Of a stretch of DNA of 64,000 nt, positions 52,395 to 60,846 are shown in pieces. A program made the position numbers and the translations under genes. Source of the DNA: Bradyrhizobium sp. Arg816 (lineage in GTDB: Bacteria; Pseudomonadota; Alphaproteobacteria; Rhizobiales; Xanthobacteraceae); NCBI RefSeq assembly GCF_029989365.1, contig NZ_JAPRAQ010000010.1, positions 186,001-250,000 on the forward strand, given 5' to 3'. The first letter of the stretch is position 1. Each line of letters opens with the position of its first letter. The notes beneath the pieces are model-generated. The model saw only the letters and a program-made list of their open reading frames with translations, ran no database searches and had not been told where the DNA came from.

Positions 52395-53549
52395 ATGCGC
52401 TGCGCCCTGCAGCTCTCCGGGACACGGCAGACAGTCGGGCTGAGCCGTGTCCGCCGGATCGCGGCTGCGCTCGCCATGGCGCTTGTGCTCGTCGTGATGA
52501 TGTCGGCGACATCGGCCTTCGCGCAGACTCCGACGCCCACGCCGACCCCGACCCCGACACCCACGGCGTCACCGACCCCCATGCCGACCGCGACCAATTA
52601 CGACCAGTCGGCCGGCAACAGTGCGCTCAATCTTGGCTCCAATTTCCTGGAGCGGCTCGGCAACCAGGCCTCCGGCGGCGTCAACCGTGCATCGCGCACC
52701 AATCCCGGTGGGGGCGGCGCCTCGGCGACCACGGAGGATCCGCGCTACCGCACCTGGTTCGAAGGCTACGGCATCTCGGTCCGGACCGATGCGCAGGGCG
52801 ATTTCGTCGGCGACAAGCGCAAGACGTTTGGCGGCGTCGCCGGTTTCGGCGCGCAGGTCGCGCCGGGCGTCAATCTCGGCTTCTCCGTCGACCAGAGCCA
52901 TACCGACATCGACGTGCCGCTGGCGCTCCAGTCGGCGACGCTCGACCTGACGCAAATCGGTTTCAACGGCTCGGTCGACAAGGGACCGTGGACCTGGGCG
53001 TTCGCGGTAGTGCACGGTTTCGGCAAGGTCCGTTCCAGCAGGGACACAGGCTTTGGTCTTGCGACCGCGGGTTATCGTGCCGCGATCGACGGCGGCCTGA
53101 CCGAGATCAGCTACTACTGGACCAAGGACCAGATGCGCATCGTGCCCAAGGGCGCGCTCGAATATGTCCGCGCCACCAGCGCTGCGTTCCAGGAGGCCGG
53201 AGGGCTCGATCCATTGAACGTCGGCTCCACGGCACTCTCACGCGCGCGCGTGATGATCGGCGCGGAGATCGGGCGCTACTTCATCTACGACCAGAAGATC
53301 CTGGATCTGTCGGCCTACGGCAAGTTCGTCGACAATTTCTACCAGAACCTGGGATCGGTGCAGGTCAGTCTGGGAACCCAGAACATCGTCGTTCCCGGCA
53401 TCGGGGAGAGCCGTTACGGCATGGATGCCGGCGCCTCGGCCTCGCTCAGTCTCACCAGCGTCGCGCGGCTCTACATCAACTATGACGGCAAGTTCCGCAA
53501 CGAATTGACGTCGCACCAGGGCACGGTCGGCTTCGAATACAGATGGTGA
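52395..53549 (+). CDS. Autotransporter-type beta-barrel outer-membrane protein
   Basis: A 384-residue protein from the ATG at 52395. Signal peptide (IAAALAMALVLVVMMSATSAFA, cleavage before QTPTP), then a Thr-Pro repeat linker and a ~280-residue barrel beginning TWFEGYGISVRTDAQGDFVG. This is the start of the Autotransporter domain (W.E.YG......G.....G.....G.....GGVAGF). The barrel ends TVGFEYRW with a terminal aromatic, as needed for outer-membrane insertion. There is no passenger domain, so it may function as a porin-like or adhesive barrel. Confidence 0.85.
   Translation: MRCALQLSGTRQTVGLSRVRRIAAALAMALVLVVMMSATSAFAQTPTPTPTPTPTPTASPTPMPTATNYDQSAGNSALNLGSNFLERLGNQASGGVNRASRTNPGGGGASATTEDPRYRTWFEGYGISVRTDAQGDFVGDKRKTFGGVAGFGAQVAPGVNLGFSVDQSHTDIDVPLALQSATLDLTQIGFNGSVDKGPWTWAFAVVHGFGKVRSSRDTGFGLATAGYRAAIDGGLTEISYYWTKDQMRIVPKGALEYVRATSAAFQEAGGLDPLNVGSTALSRARVMIGAEIGRYFIYDQKILDLSAYGKFVDNFYQNLGSVQVSLGTQNIVVPGIGESRYGMDAGASASLSLTSVARLYINYDGKFRNELTSHQGTVGFEYRW
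52527..52592 (+). repeat. Thr-Pro codon repeat
   Basis: An imperfect repeat of the six-base unit AC(N)CC(N) encodes a (TP)-rich linker of about 22 residues between the signal peptide and barrel. Such tracts can vary in copy number by slippage. Confidence 0.75.
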
Positions 53550-53568
53550 GGCGAAGCGCGCGCTGCGT

Positions 53569-54576
53569 CTAAGTCGGCGTTGCCGCGACATAACCCGTTA
53601 GCCCAAAACCCTCGCGCGCGGCCGTCATCATCGGCACCAGCGCACTCGGATGGATGAACTCGTCGCGGAAGCAGGGATGGGTCTTGGCGTCGAAGATCTT
53701 CTTCAGCCAGTCGACCACGATCTTGTGGCGCTCGGAGTCGCGGAATTCCTTGTGATAGGTGAGCCAGAGATCGGCGTGGTGGCTGACGCCCAGATCGACG
53801 GCAACGAGCGGTGCGCCGAGCGCGATCGACACGGTCGGCAGGAAGCCGATGCCGGCGCCGCGCTCCACCGCATAGAGCACGCCGACCGAGGAGTTGGTCT
53901 TGATCCCGACGATGCCCTCGAGCGACTTCAGTCCAAGCACGCGCGCGTAGGCGCCGTCGTCGACCTGCGGCGCGCTCTGCTTGATGATGCGATGGTTCTT
54001 CAACTCGGCGAGGGACGCCGGCACACCGTAGAGGTTCTCGTATTCCCTGGAGACGAAGGGATAGATGTGCAGGCGGCCGAGCTTGGCGACGATCAGGTCG
54101 GGATTGGTCGGCGGCTCGAGCTGGATCGCGATGTCGGATTCAAGCCGGGCGACGTCGGCCTGCTCCATCGCGCAGCGCAGATCGACGGTGATCTTGCGAT
54201 AGGTCTTCTGAAAATCGATCAACCGCGGCAGGATCCAGAAATTGCCGGGGCCTTCCGTCACCGCGACGCGCACGGTGCCTGACGTGTCGTTCGACGATCG
54301 CGAGGCGCGCCGGAAGACGTTGAAGGCATGACGCTCCATATGCGCGACGTCGGCGATCATCGCTGCGCCTTCATCGCTCAGCGTCAGTCCGCTCTGGTCG
54401 CGCAGGAACAGCTTGCAGTCGATGCTTTCTTCGAGCCGGTCGATCCTGCGCATCAGCGTGGTGGAGGTGAGGCCGAGTTCTTCGGCGGCGTTGCGGAAAC
54501 TTTTATATTTTGCGCACGCTAAAAAGAGTTTCAAATCGTCCCAGGACGCGTCCAGGGCTTCTTCACGGTGCTGCAT
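53569..54576 (-). CDS. LysR-family transcriptional regulator
   Basis: A 335-residue regulator. The N-terminal winged helix-turn-helix is DDLKLFLACAKYKSFRNAAE with LGLTSTTLMRRIDRLEESI, followed by a linker helix and the effector domain (GTVRVAVTEGPGNFWILPRL; IAIQLEPPTNPDLIVAKLGR). The pattern resembles LysR types that regulate nearby metabolic genes. The start at 54576 is chosen from the HTH position; an in-frame codon at 54624 is also possible. It is divergent from the GNAT-GNAT-isochorismatase-like cluster with a 104-base gap, so it is the probable regulator. Confidence 0.88.
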   Translation of the reverse strand: MQHREEALDASWDDLKLFLACAKYKSFRNAAEELGLTSTTLMRRIDRLEESIDCKLFLRDQSGLTLSDEGAAMIADVAHMERHAFNVFRRASRSSNDTSGTVRVAVTEGPGNFWILPRLIDFQKTYRKITVDLRCAMEQADVARLESDIAIQLEPPTNPDLIVAKLGRLHIYPFVSREYENLYGVPASLAELKNHRIIKQSAPQVDDGAYARVLGLKSLEGIVGIKTNSSVGVLYAVERGAGIGFLPTVSIALGAPLVAVDLGVSHHADLWLTYHKEFRDSERHKIVVDWLKKIFDAKTHPCFRDEFIHPSALVPMMTAAREGFGLTGYVAATPT

Positions 54577-54680
54577 CAAAGCAGCACCCCGGTGCAATAA
54601 CTGCTGCATACGCCAGATCCCCAACCGCTAAGCTCGTCGTCATAGCGGGGCACTAAATCCTCGAACGATAGAGGGGTGAC

Positions 54681-55298
54681 ATGAGTATGGAAAGGGGCTC
54701 CTTTGCCGCAAGGCATGATTTCGATGCCTTGCCGCTCAGTCCGGACGTCGATGTCCGATGTGCGCAATCTTCCGAAATTGCTGCACTTTCCGAAATGGCG
54801 CATCGGCTGGTGCCGGGTGTGGAGATCGGAACGGCGGAGCTTGCGCGATATTTCACGTTCGATCCTCAGAGCATCCTGACGTTCAGCCGCAAGGGCAATC
54901 TGGTCGGCGGCATGGCCTTCTTGTTCCTCAACGACCGCGGGCACGATGCGCTGCTGCTCGACGAGATCTGCCTGACCGCACCCGAAACGCGCTATCTCGC
55001 TTCCGCGAAGGAAGACGTTGCCGCGATCTACATCTGGGCGATAGCGGCGACGGGCCGAGGTATCGCTGGTCTTGGCAAGGCCGCAGCTCATCTACGTCAG
55101 GTAAGGTTTCGCGGCGCTGATTGCTATGCGCAGCCGTCAACCGTGGCCGGACGCGACATCATGAAGGCAACGGGATTTGACCCCGTCCCGAGCTTCCAGC
55201 CCGATCTCTGGTGTTACGAGCGACCCTGGCATCGCCAGCCGATGCGGATGCCGGGCGCGATCATCCAAACAAGGAGTTTTGCAGATGCACGGCACTAG
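54681..55298 (+). CDS. GNAT-like protein, first gene of LysR-divergent cluster
   Basis: A 205-residue protein without an obvious name. After a charged N-terminus it shows a GNAT-like order: strand GNLVGGMAFLFLND, strand HDALLLDEICLTAPETRYL, helix AIYIWAIAATGRGIAGLGKA (in the position of the acetyl-CoA loop but lacking a clean Q/RxxGxG/A), and the final segment GRDIMKATGFDPVPSFQ typical of GNAT C-termini. It overlaps the next GNAT gene by 14 bases, indicating coupled translation. Acyltransferase activity is inferred from fold pattern only. Confidence 0.65.
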   Translation: MSMERGSFAARHDFDALPLSPDVDVRCAQSSEIAALSEMAHRLVPGVEIGTAELARYFTFDPQSILTFSRKGNLVGGMAFLFLNDRGHDALLLDEICLTAPETRYLASAKEDVAAIYIWAIAATGRGIAGLGKAAAHLRQVRFRGADCYAQPSTVAGRDIMKATGFDPVPSFQPDLWCYERPWHRQPMRMPGAIIQTRSFADARH

Positions 55299-55905
55299 GA
55301 TTCCCCTCGCCAAGCCCGACTCCCGCGCCATCACCATTCGCCTCGCGCGCGATCCCAACGACCTCATGCTGGTCACCGCCATTCGCTCGGCGGTCTATCT
55401 CGCCGAGCAGGACTGTCCATTCGACGAGGAGTTCGACGGCAACGACATGGTCGCAGCCCACTTCATCGGCTACGTCGGCAACGAGCCTGCGGGTTGCCTG
55501 CGGGTACGCTTCTTCGGGGATTTCGCCAAGGTGGAGCGGCTTGCGGTGCGTCATCAATATCGGCGCTCGCGCGTCTCGTTCAAGCTGGTGCAGGCGAGCG
55601 TCGACTATGTGAAGCGCAAGGGCTTTCGCAAGATCTACGGCCAGGCGCAGGACCGGTTGGTCGATTTCTGGGCTCATTTCGGCGCCAAGCCGCTCGGTCA
55701 CAACCGCAAGATCACCTTCTCGGATTTCTCCTACACGGAAATGCTGCTGGAGATCGAGCCGGGGCCGGACGCCATCACGCTGGACAGCGATCCCTATGTG
55801 ATCATCCGTCCCGAGGGCGATTGGGATCGGCCCGGCGTGCTCGACGCATCGGCGGGACGGGCGGTGACCTCGCCGCTACGGGACCTCGCACTCGCCGACC
55901 ACTGA
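55285..55905 (+). CDS. GNAT-family N-acyltransferase
   Basis: A 206-residue acyltransferase. Motif order: substrate helix region (DPNDLMLVTAIRSAVYLAEQ), beta-strand pair (FIGYVGNEPAGCLRVRFFGD), motif A (FAKVERLAVRHQYRRSRVSF, where RRSR takes the place of QxxGxG), and RKIYGQAQDRLVDFWAHFGA with the usual C-terminal FGAKPLG segment. The ATG at 55285 follows AAGGAG at 55271. Motif A is unusual in having RYRRSRVS rather than a glycine loop. Substrate unknown, likely a small molecule given the neighbours. Confidence 0.8.
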   Translation: MHGTRIPLAKPDSRAITIRLARDPNDLMLVTAIRSAVYLAEQDCPFDEEFDGNDMVAAHFIGYVGNEPAGCLRVRFFGDFAKVERLAVRHQYRRSRVSFKLVQASVDYVKRKGFRKIYGQAQDRLVDFWAHFGAKPLGHNRKITFSDFSYTEMLLEIEPGPDAITLDSDPYVIIRPEGDWDRPGVLDASAGRAVTSPLRDLALADH

Positions 55906-55930
55906 AACCGGTGCAGCTCCGCGCAAGAAA

Positions 55931-56494
55931 ATGCTGGCTTCCATTACCGATGATCCGCCGATCCTGGTCTGTACGGATCTCCAGGTCGAATATCTGACCC
56001 CCGGGCGTCGCCATGTCATTCTCGATGGCGAAGCCGCCACTGTGCGCTGCCTAGAGCTCTTGACGTTGTGGCGCACCAATCTCTGGCCGGTGATGCATCT
56101 GAAGCGCATCGCCCAGGCGGCGTGGTTCAATCCGGCATCCAGGCTGACCGATTGGATCGCGGAGGCGAAGCCGCGGCCGGGTGAAATGACATTCGAGCAC
56201 CCGCTGCCGTCGGCCTACAGCTCCGCGCGGTTCGTGGATTATATGTCCAATATCCGCAATGTGCGCTGCATTCTGGTCGGCTTTTCCCTGGACGAAACCA
56301 TCCTGGCCACCGCTGTTGACGGGTTTCACCGCAGCCATCGCTACCAGGTGGTCGGAGACGCCGTGGCTTGCCGGCAGCCGGGCACGGGCGATGCCGCCGC
56401 CTACAAACAGTCGGTGGTGAATGTGATCGGGAATTTTGCTACAGTCCATGCCAGCGCCGAACTGATCAGAACCAGCGGCGCCATCGCGGTCTAG
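55931..56494 (+). CDS. Isochorismatase-fold protein lacking catalytic Cys and Lys
   Basis: A 187-residue member of the isochorismatase/cysteine hydrolase superfamily by overall pattern: first strand ILVCTDLQVEYL with Asp16, then SAYSSARFVDYMSN, VRCILVGFSLDETILATAVD and HRYQVVGDAVACR. In active members the catalytic Lys precedes the SAF segment and a Cys follows G..T..C. Here those positions read EH (89-90) and Thr123, so the triad is lost. It is probably non-hydrolytic: a binding protein, or one with altered chemistry. It lies 25 bases after the GNAT gene. Confidence 0.75.
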   Translation: MLASITDDPPILVCTDLQVEYLTPGRRHVILDGEAATVRCLELLTLWRTNLWPVMHLKRIAQAAWFNPASRLTDWIAEAKPRPGEMTFEHPLPSAYSSARFVDYMSNIRNVRCILVGFSLDETILATAVDGFHRSHRYQVVGDAVACRQPGTGDAAAYKQSVVNVIGNFATVHASAELIRTSGAIAV

Positions 56495-56528
56495 GCGACC
56501 GTGGTCGGCGGATGGATGGGGTGGGACA

Positions 56529-56699
56529 TTGTCACGGGGGGACGAGCTCAAGGAGCTGGCGAGCGATTTGTCGCGTGCCGTGGAGACGGCGCGCCGCGTC
56601 GGCTTGCCCACGACCGTTTATCTGCTCTCGATGGCGCTGGTGGAGGTGAGGGAAGCCGCTCGCACTGCCGACGAAGAGGATGACGACGGCGCGGCGTAG
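56529..56699 (+). CDS. Tiny helical hypothetical protein
   Basis: A 56-codon frame with TTG start at 56529: LSRGDELKELASDLSRAVET, then RRVGLPTTVYLLSMALVEV and an acidic tail ending DDDGAA. The composition is regular and amphipathic, unlike a chance frame, and a GGGTGGG stretch precedes the start. Short proteins with the pattern A..L..A...A.R.GLPT..YLLSMAL.EV seem common in Bradyrhizobium. It may be the last gene of the LysR-divergent cluster. Confidence 0.55.
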   Translation: MSRGDELKELASDLSRAVETARRVGLPTTVYLLSMALVEVREAARTADEEDDDGAA

Positions 56700-56729
56700 G
56701 GTTTCGGGCCTGCGGCGAAAACGTTTCTC

Positions 56730-58322
56730 TCAGGATCGGCCGATGGCGCGCATCAGGATATCGGATGCGCCATCAGCGTTGTCGCCCGCGTAGGCAACGA
56801 ATTGATCGGGCCGCACCAGGATCAGCCGCGCCTCGTATTTCTCGCGGCCGCCTGATGCGGTGTCCCTGATCACCGTCAGCGGGATGCCAAGCCGCGCGGC
56901 GGTTCGCTCGAGAGCTGTAGCGGCGCCGCCGTCCGTCAGATCGATCAAGGTGAAGCCGTCGCCCAATTCCTCGAACACATTTTTGCCTGATGACAGAGGT
57001 TGCGGCGTGAGATGATGACCTGCGCGCGCCGGATAGGCGTGCGAGCCGATCGCGCTGCAGACAGCGCCAGCCGGACCAAGGACGATTGGTGACCCTTCGT
57101 AGTTCGGCTCGAAGGCGTTGACCTCGGCGCGCGCGCCGGAGTGCCGCTCGTGCCAGGCAGCCTCGAAATCCGCCCGATCGCGCGCCGGATCGTGGCGGCG
57201 GAGAAAATCGCGGTCGCGGAAGATCGGCGTCTCGATGAAATCGCGCGCGGTGGACGCAAACACCGGACGCCGCTCGGCATCGTAGCTGTCGAGCAGACCG
57301 GCGGGCGCCCAGCCTTGCAGCGTCGCGGCGAGCTTCCACGCCAGATTTACGGCGTCTTCGAAGCCGGTATTGATGCCATAGCCGCCGTAGGGCGGATGGC
57401 TGTGCGCGGCATCTCCGGCGACGAAGACGCGGCCTGCGCGGTAGCTGTCCGCGAGCGTGAAGCGAAGATCCCAGAATCCGATGTGCTCGAACTCGATGTC
57501 GAATTGTGCGCCGGCGGCATCGTGCAGCAAGCGTCGGAAATCGAAATTGTCGGCGGTGGTGTCTGCGGGAACGGGGGCATGGAAGAACCAGGTGCTGCCG
57601 AGATCGACCCGGCCAAAGAACTTCCAATAGCCCTCGAGGTCGGGATGCAACACGCTGTAGAACGACTTGCCTGGAAAGGCCTCGAGCAGTCGATGCAATT
57701 CAACGGAGCGAAACACCAGCAGCACCATCAGCCGATCGTGGTCGGAGCGGGTCTGGGTGATGCCGGCGCGTTCGCGCACGATCGATCGGCTGCCATCGCA
57801 GCCGATCACGTAGTCGGCGCGAAGGCCCTGTATCATTCCGTCGCGATTTTCGATGTCGAGTCTCACGCCTTCGCCGTCAGGCCGGACGTCCCGGCAGGTC
57901 CAGCCGTATCGCAAATCAACCGAGGGAAGCTGTGCCGCACGCTGCCGCAGCACGGCTTCGGTCGCGTATTGGGGCAGGCGTTCGTTGTCGGTGAAATAGA
58001 AGGGGCGGACGAGCTCGCGCTGCAGCCAATTGTAATTGTAGCCGCTGAGCAGCGTCCCGTAGCTGGTCATTCCGCCGATGCCGTAGTCGGGAGGAATGGT
58101 GCGGGCCGCGCGCAGCGCTGCCTCCGCGCCCCAGAAATGGAAATGCTCCATCGTCCGCTGCGTGAGGTTCTGTCCCTTGGGGATCGGCTGCGGCTGTTCG
58201 TGGCGTTCCACGACGATGGTCTTGATGCCGCGCTGGCCAAGGCCGATCGCCAGACCCATCCCGACCGGTCCGCCGCCGACGATCACGACGGGCGCATCGC
58301 CATCCGCTGAAGCCTGCCTCAC
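56730..58322 (-). CDS. FAD-dependent aromatic hydroxylase (PheA/TfdB/MhpA type)
   Basis: A 530-residue flavoprotein monooxygenase of the p-hydroxybenzoate hydroxylase class, adding oxygen to an aromatic ring using NAD(P)H. FAD-binding GGGPVGMGLAIGL near residue 16, a DG motif YVIGCDGSRSIVRE at about 175, and the second FAD motif RVFVAGDAAHSHPPYGGYG at about 300. The C-terminal thioredoxin-like domain common in PheA/TfdB enzymes is present but divergent. A palindrome at 58401-58419 lies 79 bases upstream. It is grouped with an IclR regulator and an aromatic-acid transporter, so an aromatic substrate is likely; the exact one is unknown. Confidence 0.88.
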   Translation of the reverse strand: MRQASADGDAPVVIVGGGPVGMGLAIGLGQRGIKTIVVERHEQPQPIPKGQNLTQRTMEHFHFWGAEAALRAARTIPPDYGIGGMTSYGTLLSGYNYNWLQRELVRPFYFTDNERLPQYATEAVLRQRAAQLPSVDLRYGWTCRDVRPDGEGVRLDIENRDGMIQGLRADYVIGCDGSRSIVRERAGITQTRSDHDRLMVLLVFRSVELHRLLEAFPGKSFYSVLHPDLEGYWKFFGRVDLGSTWFFHAPVPADTTADNFDFRRLLHDAAGAQFDIEFEHIGFWDLRFTLADSYRAGRVFVAGDAAHSHPPYGGYGINTGFEDAVNLAWKLAATLQGWAPAGLLDSYDAERRPVFASTARDFIETPIFRDRDFLRRHDPARDRADFEAAWHERHSGARAEVNAFEPNYEGSPIVLGPAGAVCSAIGSHAYPARAGHHLTPQPLSSGKNVFEELGDGFTLIDLTDGGAATALERTAARLGIPLTVIRDTASGGREKYEARLILVRPDQFVAYAGDNADGASDILMRAIGRS

Positions 58323-58400
58323 AACGCTTCCCCACGATTGTCATCGCGCGACGCGCGATCGCTCGTCCTCATGAGATGCCGCACGGATTTCGTCAAGTGG

Positions 58401-58419
58401 AATCTCAAATAATGAGATT
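58401..58419. promoter_or_regulatory. IclR-type operator copy 1 (hydroxylase promoter)
   Basis: AATCTC-AAATAAT-GAGATT, perfect 6-base arms (7 if the flanking A/T is counted). It lies between the IclR stop and the hydroxylase start, 79 bases before the latter. The same arms and spacing occur at 59257-59275. Confidence 0.7.
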
Positions 58420-58420
58420 A

Positions 58421-59212
58421 TTATGTTGTAGTCTCGGAGATCTGCCGGGCCGCTTCGCGGACCTCCGCGCTGATGCGATCGATCAACTCGCCCTTGGCAT
58501 GTGGTCCGGCGATCGTGATGCAGAGGCTTGCGATCGGGTAGCCCGCATCGAGGATCGGCGCGGCGATCCCGATCGCGCCCGGTGTCACTTCGCCAAAGGC
58601 AACGGCGACGCCGGCGCGCCGCACGCGTTTCAGCGCTGCCAGGATTTCGTCGGACGTGTCGCCGACGCCGACGCTGCGCAGATCGGCGGCATAGCGCGTC
58701 ACCAGTGGCATCACGCGTTGCTTGGGCAGAAAGGCCATGATCGAGCGCGCGATTGCGCCGCGTCCCATCGCCATCGGTCGGCCGCGCGGATAGCTGCTCA
58801 CGGGATTCACGACGGAGGCGATTGAAGCCACGCACAGCATCTTTTCGCCATACCAGCGTACGACCAGGGCCGTACAGGGGTGCGCGGCCGACAGCCGCTC
58901 CAGATGCGGGGTGGCTGCTGCGATCAGCGGATCGGAACGGCGGCTGAGATAGTCCATCTCCACCACGCGCGGGCCAAGCGCGAACCGGCCGCCGCGCGTC
59001 GGCATCACGAAGCCGCTGTCCTTCAAGCTCTTCAGATAGCGATACAGCGTCGGCCTCGTGTAGCCGAGCTCCTTCATGAGCTCTTCGGGCGACCATTGCG
59101 GCCGTGCCTCGGTGAAGAGATCGAGCACGGCAAGAACCCGATCCTGACTGTTTGCTTTGACCAAGTGAGATTCGATCCCGCTTCGTGTATTTGTCCTGTT
59201 ACCCGCATTCAC
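58421..59212 (-). CDS. IclR-family transcriptional regulator
   Basis: A 263-residue regulator with an N-terminal winged helix (SPEELMKELGYTRPTLYRYL, then KSLKDSGFVMPTRGGRFALG) and a GAF-like IclR effector domain (IAAATPHLERLSAAHPCTAL, VSSYPRGRPMAMGRGAIARS, GAIGIAAPILDAGYPIASLC). IclR proteins commonly sense aromatic acids or their breakdown products. It sits between the hydroxylase and the divergent transporter. The operator AATCTC-N7-GAGATT is found on both sides, so it probably controls both. Confidence 0.92.
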   Translation of the reverse strand: MNAGNRTNTRSGIESHLVKANSQDRVLAVLDLFTEARPQWSPEELMKELGYTRPTLYRYLKSLKDSGFVMPTRGGRFALGPRVVEMDYLSRRSDPLIAAATPHLERLSAAHPCTALVVRWYGEKMLCVASIASVVNPVSSYPRGRPMAMGRGAIARSIMAFLPKQRVMPLVTRYAADLRSVGVGDTSDEILAALKRVRRAGVAVAFGEVTPGAIGIAAPILDAGYPIASLCITIAGPHAKGELIDRISAEVREAARQISETTT

Positions 59213-59256
59213 GCCGACCGCAAAACGGCAAAATCCGAGTGGCTTGCCTTCATATC

Positions 59257-59275
59257 AATCTCACTATAAGAGATT
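59257..59275. promoter_or_regulatory. IclR-type operator copy 2 (iclR / transporter divergent promoter)
   Basis: AATCTC-ACTATAA-GAGATT, identical arms and spacing to 58401-58419. It lies in the 107-base divergent gap between the IclR gene and the MFS transporter, suiting autoregulation and control of import. Confidence 0.7.
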
Positions 59276-59319
59276 TTAAGAAGAAAAATAGTGCATGAGC
59301 TGCCGGGGAGGGGTTGGGC

Positions 59320-60651
59320 ATGGCCGTCACAGCTACGGATCAGATGGTGTCAGGCACGGTCGACGTTCCCGCCTATGTCGATCGTCAGCCGGTCGGCGCC
59401 TTCCAGATCCGGGTCCTGCTCGTCTGCGCCGCGGTGCTGTTCATCGACGGCTTCGACACCCAGGCTATCGGTTATGTCGCGCCTGCTGTCGCGCAGGAAT
59501 GGAAGCTGGCACGCGGCAGCCTCGGTCCGGTGTTCAGCGCGGGGCTTCTGGGTCTCATGATCGGCGCCCTGATCTTCGGTCCGATGGCCGACAGGATCGG
59601 TCGCCGCCGCATCATCCTCGCAAGCACGCTGGTGTTCGGCATCGGGACGCTGCTCACCGTGTTCGCGGTGGATACGACCTGGCTGATCGCGTTGCGCGTT
59701 CTGACCGGTCTTGGTCTCGGCGGTGCAATGCCCAATGCGATTGCGCTGACCTCCGAGTTCAGCCCGCATCGCCGCCGCGCCACCATGGTCATGATCATGT
59801 TCGCGGGCTTTTCGATCGGTGCGGCCCTGGGCGGGCTGCTGGCGGCCGCCATGATCCCGGCTTTCGGCTGGCGCTCGGTGTTCCTCGTCGGCGGCCTCGT
59901 GCCGCTGCTGCTTCTGCCTTTCCTCTTCAAGGCGTTGCCGGAGTCGATCCGGTTCCTGGCGATGATGGGCGGCCGCGACAGCGAGGTGGCGAACCTCCTG
60001 CAAAAGGTAGCCCCGGGGGTATCCTTCGCCGGCAATGCCAAATTCGTGGTCCAGGAGCCCAAATTGTCGGGATTGCGCGTCGCGCATTTGTTTGCAGAGG
60101 GCCGCGCATCGGTGACGGTTCTGCTCTGGGTGGTGTTCTTCATGAGCCTGCTCGACCTGTATTTGCTGTCGAACTGGCTGCCTACCGTGCTGAACGATCT
60201 CGGCGTGTCGGTTTCGGGCGCGGCCGCGATTGGTGCGATGCTCCAGGTCGGCGGCGTGGTCGGCACGTTCACGCTCGGCCAGTTCATCGACCGCTTCTCG
60301 TTTCGCGCTTTGTCGCTGACCTATCTCGCGGCGGCGGTCGCAGTGGCCGCCGTCGGCATGGCCAGCCATTCGATCGTCCTGGTCACGATCGCGATCTTCG
60401 CGTCGGGATTTTGCATCGTCGGGGGACAGATCGCCTCGAACGCGCTGACGGCGACCTTCTATCCGACGGCGATCAGATCGACCGGCGTGGGCTGGGCGCT
60501 GGGCATCGGCCGCATCGGCTCGATCGTGGGGCCTCTGATCGGCGGCATGATGCTGGCCCGCGACATGGGACCGCAGCCGCTGTTTGGCGCTGCGGCCGTC
60601 CCGGCATTGATCGCCGCGGCGGCGGCCTTCGTGCTGGCACGGCGAGGCTAG
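59320..60651 (+). CDS. MFS transporter, aromatic acid:H+ symporter (AAHS) type
   Basis: A 443-residue 12-span inner-membrane importer. TM1 carries LFIDGFDTQAIGYVAPAVAQ, the signature of the AAHS family (PcaK/MhbT-like DGFD.xAIG). The loop 2-3 motif GPMADRIGRRRIILAS is the classical MFS motif A. The start at 59320 follows GGGGAGG; a TTG two codons upstream is less likely. Transport of benzoate- or phenylpropionate-type acids is inferred from the family. Divergent from the IclR gene, with the operator at 59257-59275. Confidence 0.92.
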   Translation: MAVTATDQMVSGTVDVPAYVDRQPVGAFQIRVLLVCAAVLFIDGFDTQAIGYVAPAVAQEWKLARGSLGPVFSAGLLGLMIGALIFGPMADRIGRRRIILASTLVFGIGTLLTVFAVDTTWLIALRVLTGLGLGGAMPNAIALTSEFSPHRRRATMVMIMFAGFSIGAALGGLLAAAMIPAFGWRSVFLVGGLVPLLLLPFLFKALPESIRFLAMMGGRDSEVANLLQKVAPGVSFAGNAKFVVQEPKLSGLRVAHLFAEGRASVTVLLWVVFFMSLLDLYLLSNWLPTVLNDLGVSVSGAAAIGAMLQVGGVVGTFTLGQFIDRFSFRALSLTYLAAAVAVAAVGMASHSIVLVTIAIFASGFCIVGGQIASNALTATFYPTAIRSTGVGWALGIGRIGSIVGPLIGGMMLARDMGPQPLFGAAAVPALIAAAAAFVLARRG

Positions 60652-60846
60652 CCGAGGCGATATACCCTGCCGAAGTGCCAGCGCTGCTTTCCTGCAACGC
60701 TCGTGTGCGCTTGTTGCCAGCGAAATGACGTTGCAAGTTGCGGCCTGCCGCAATAGCCAAGATGTCGACGTTTTCTTTGGACAAGCTCGTCGTTTGGACA
60801 GGTCTGCGTCATGACCTCCAATGACGCACCGTTGAGGAATCCCGCA

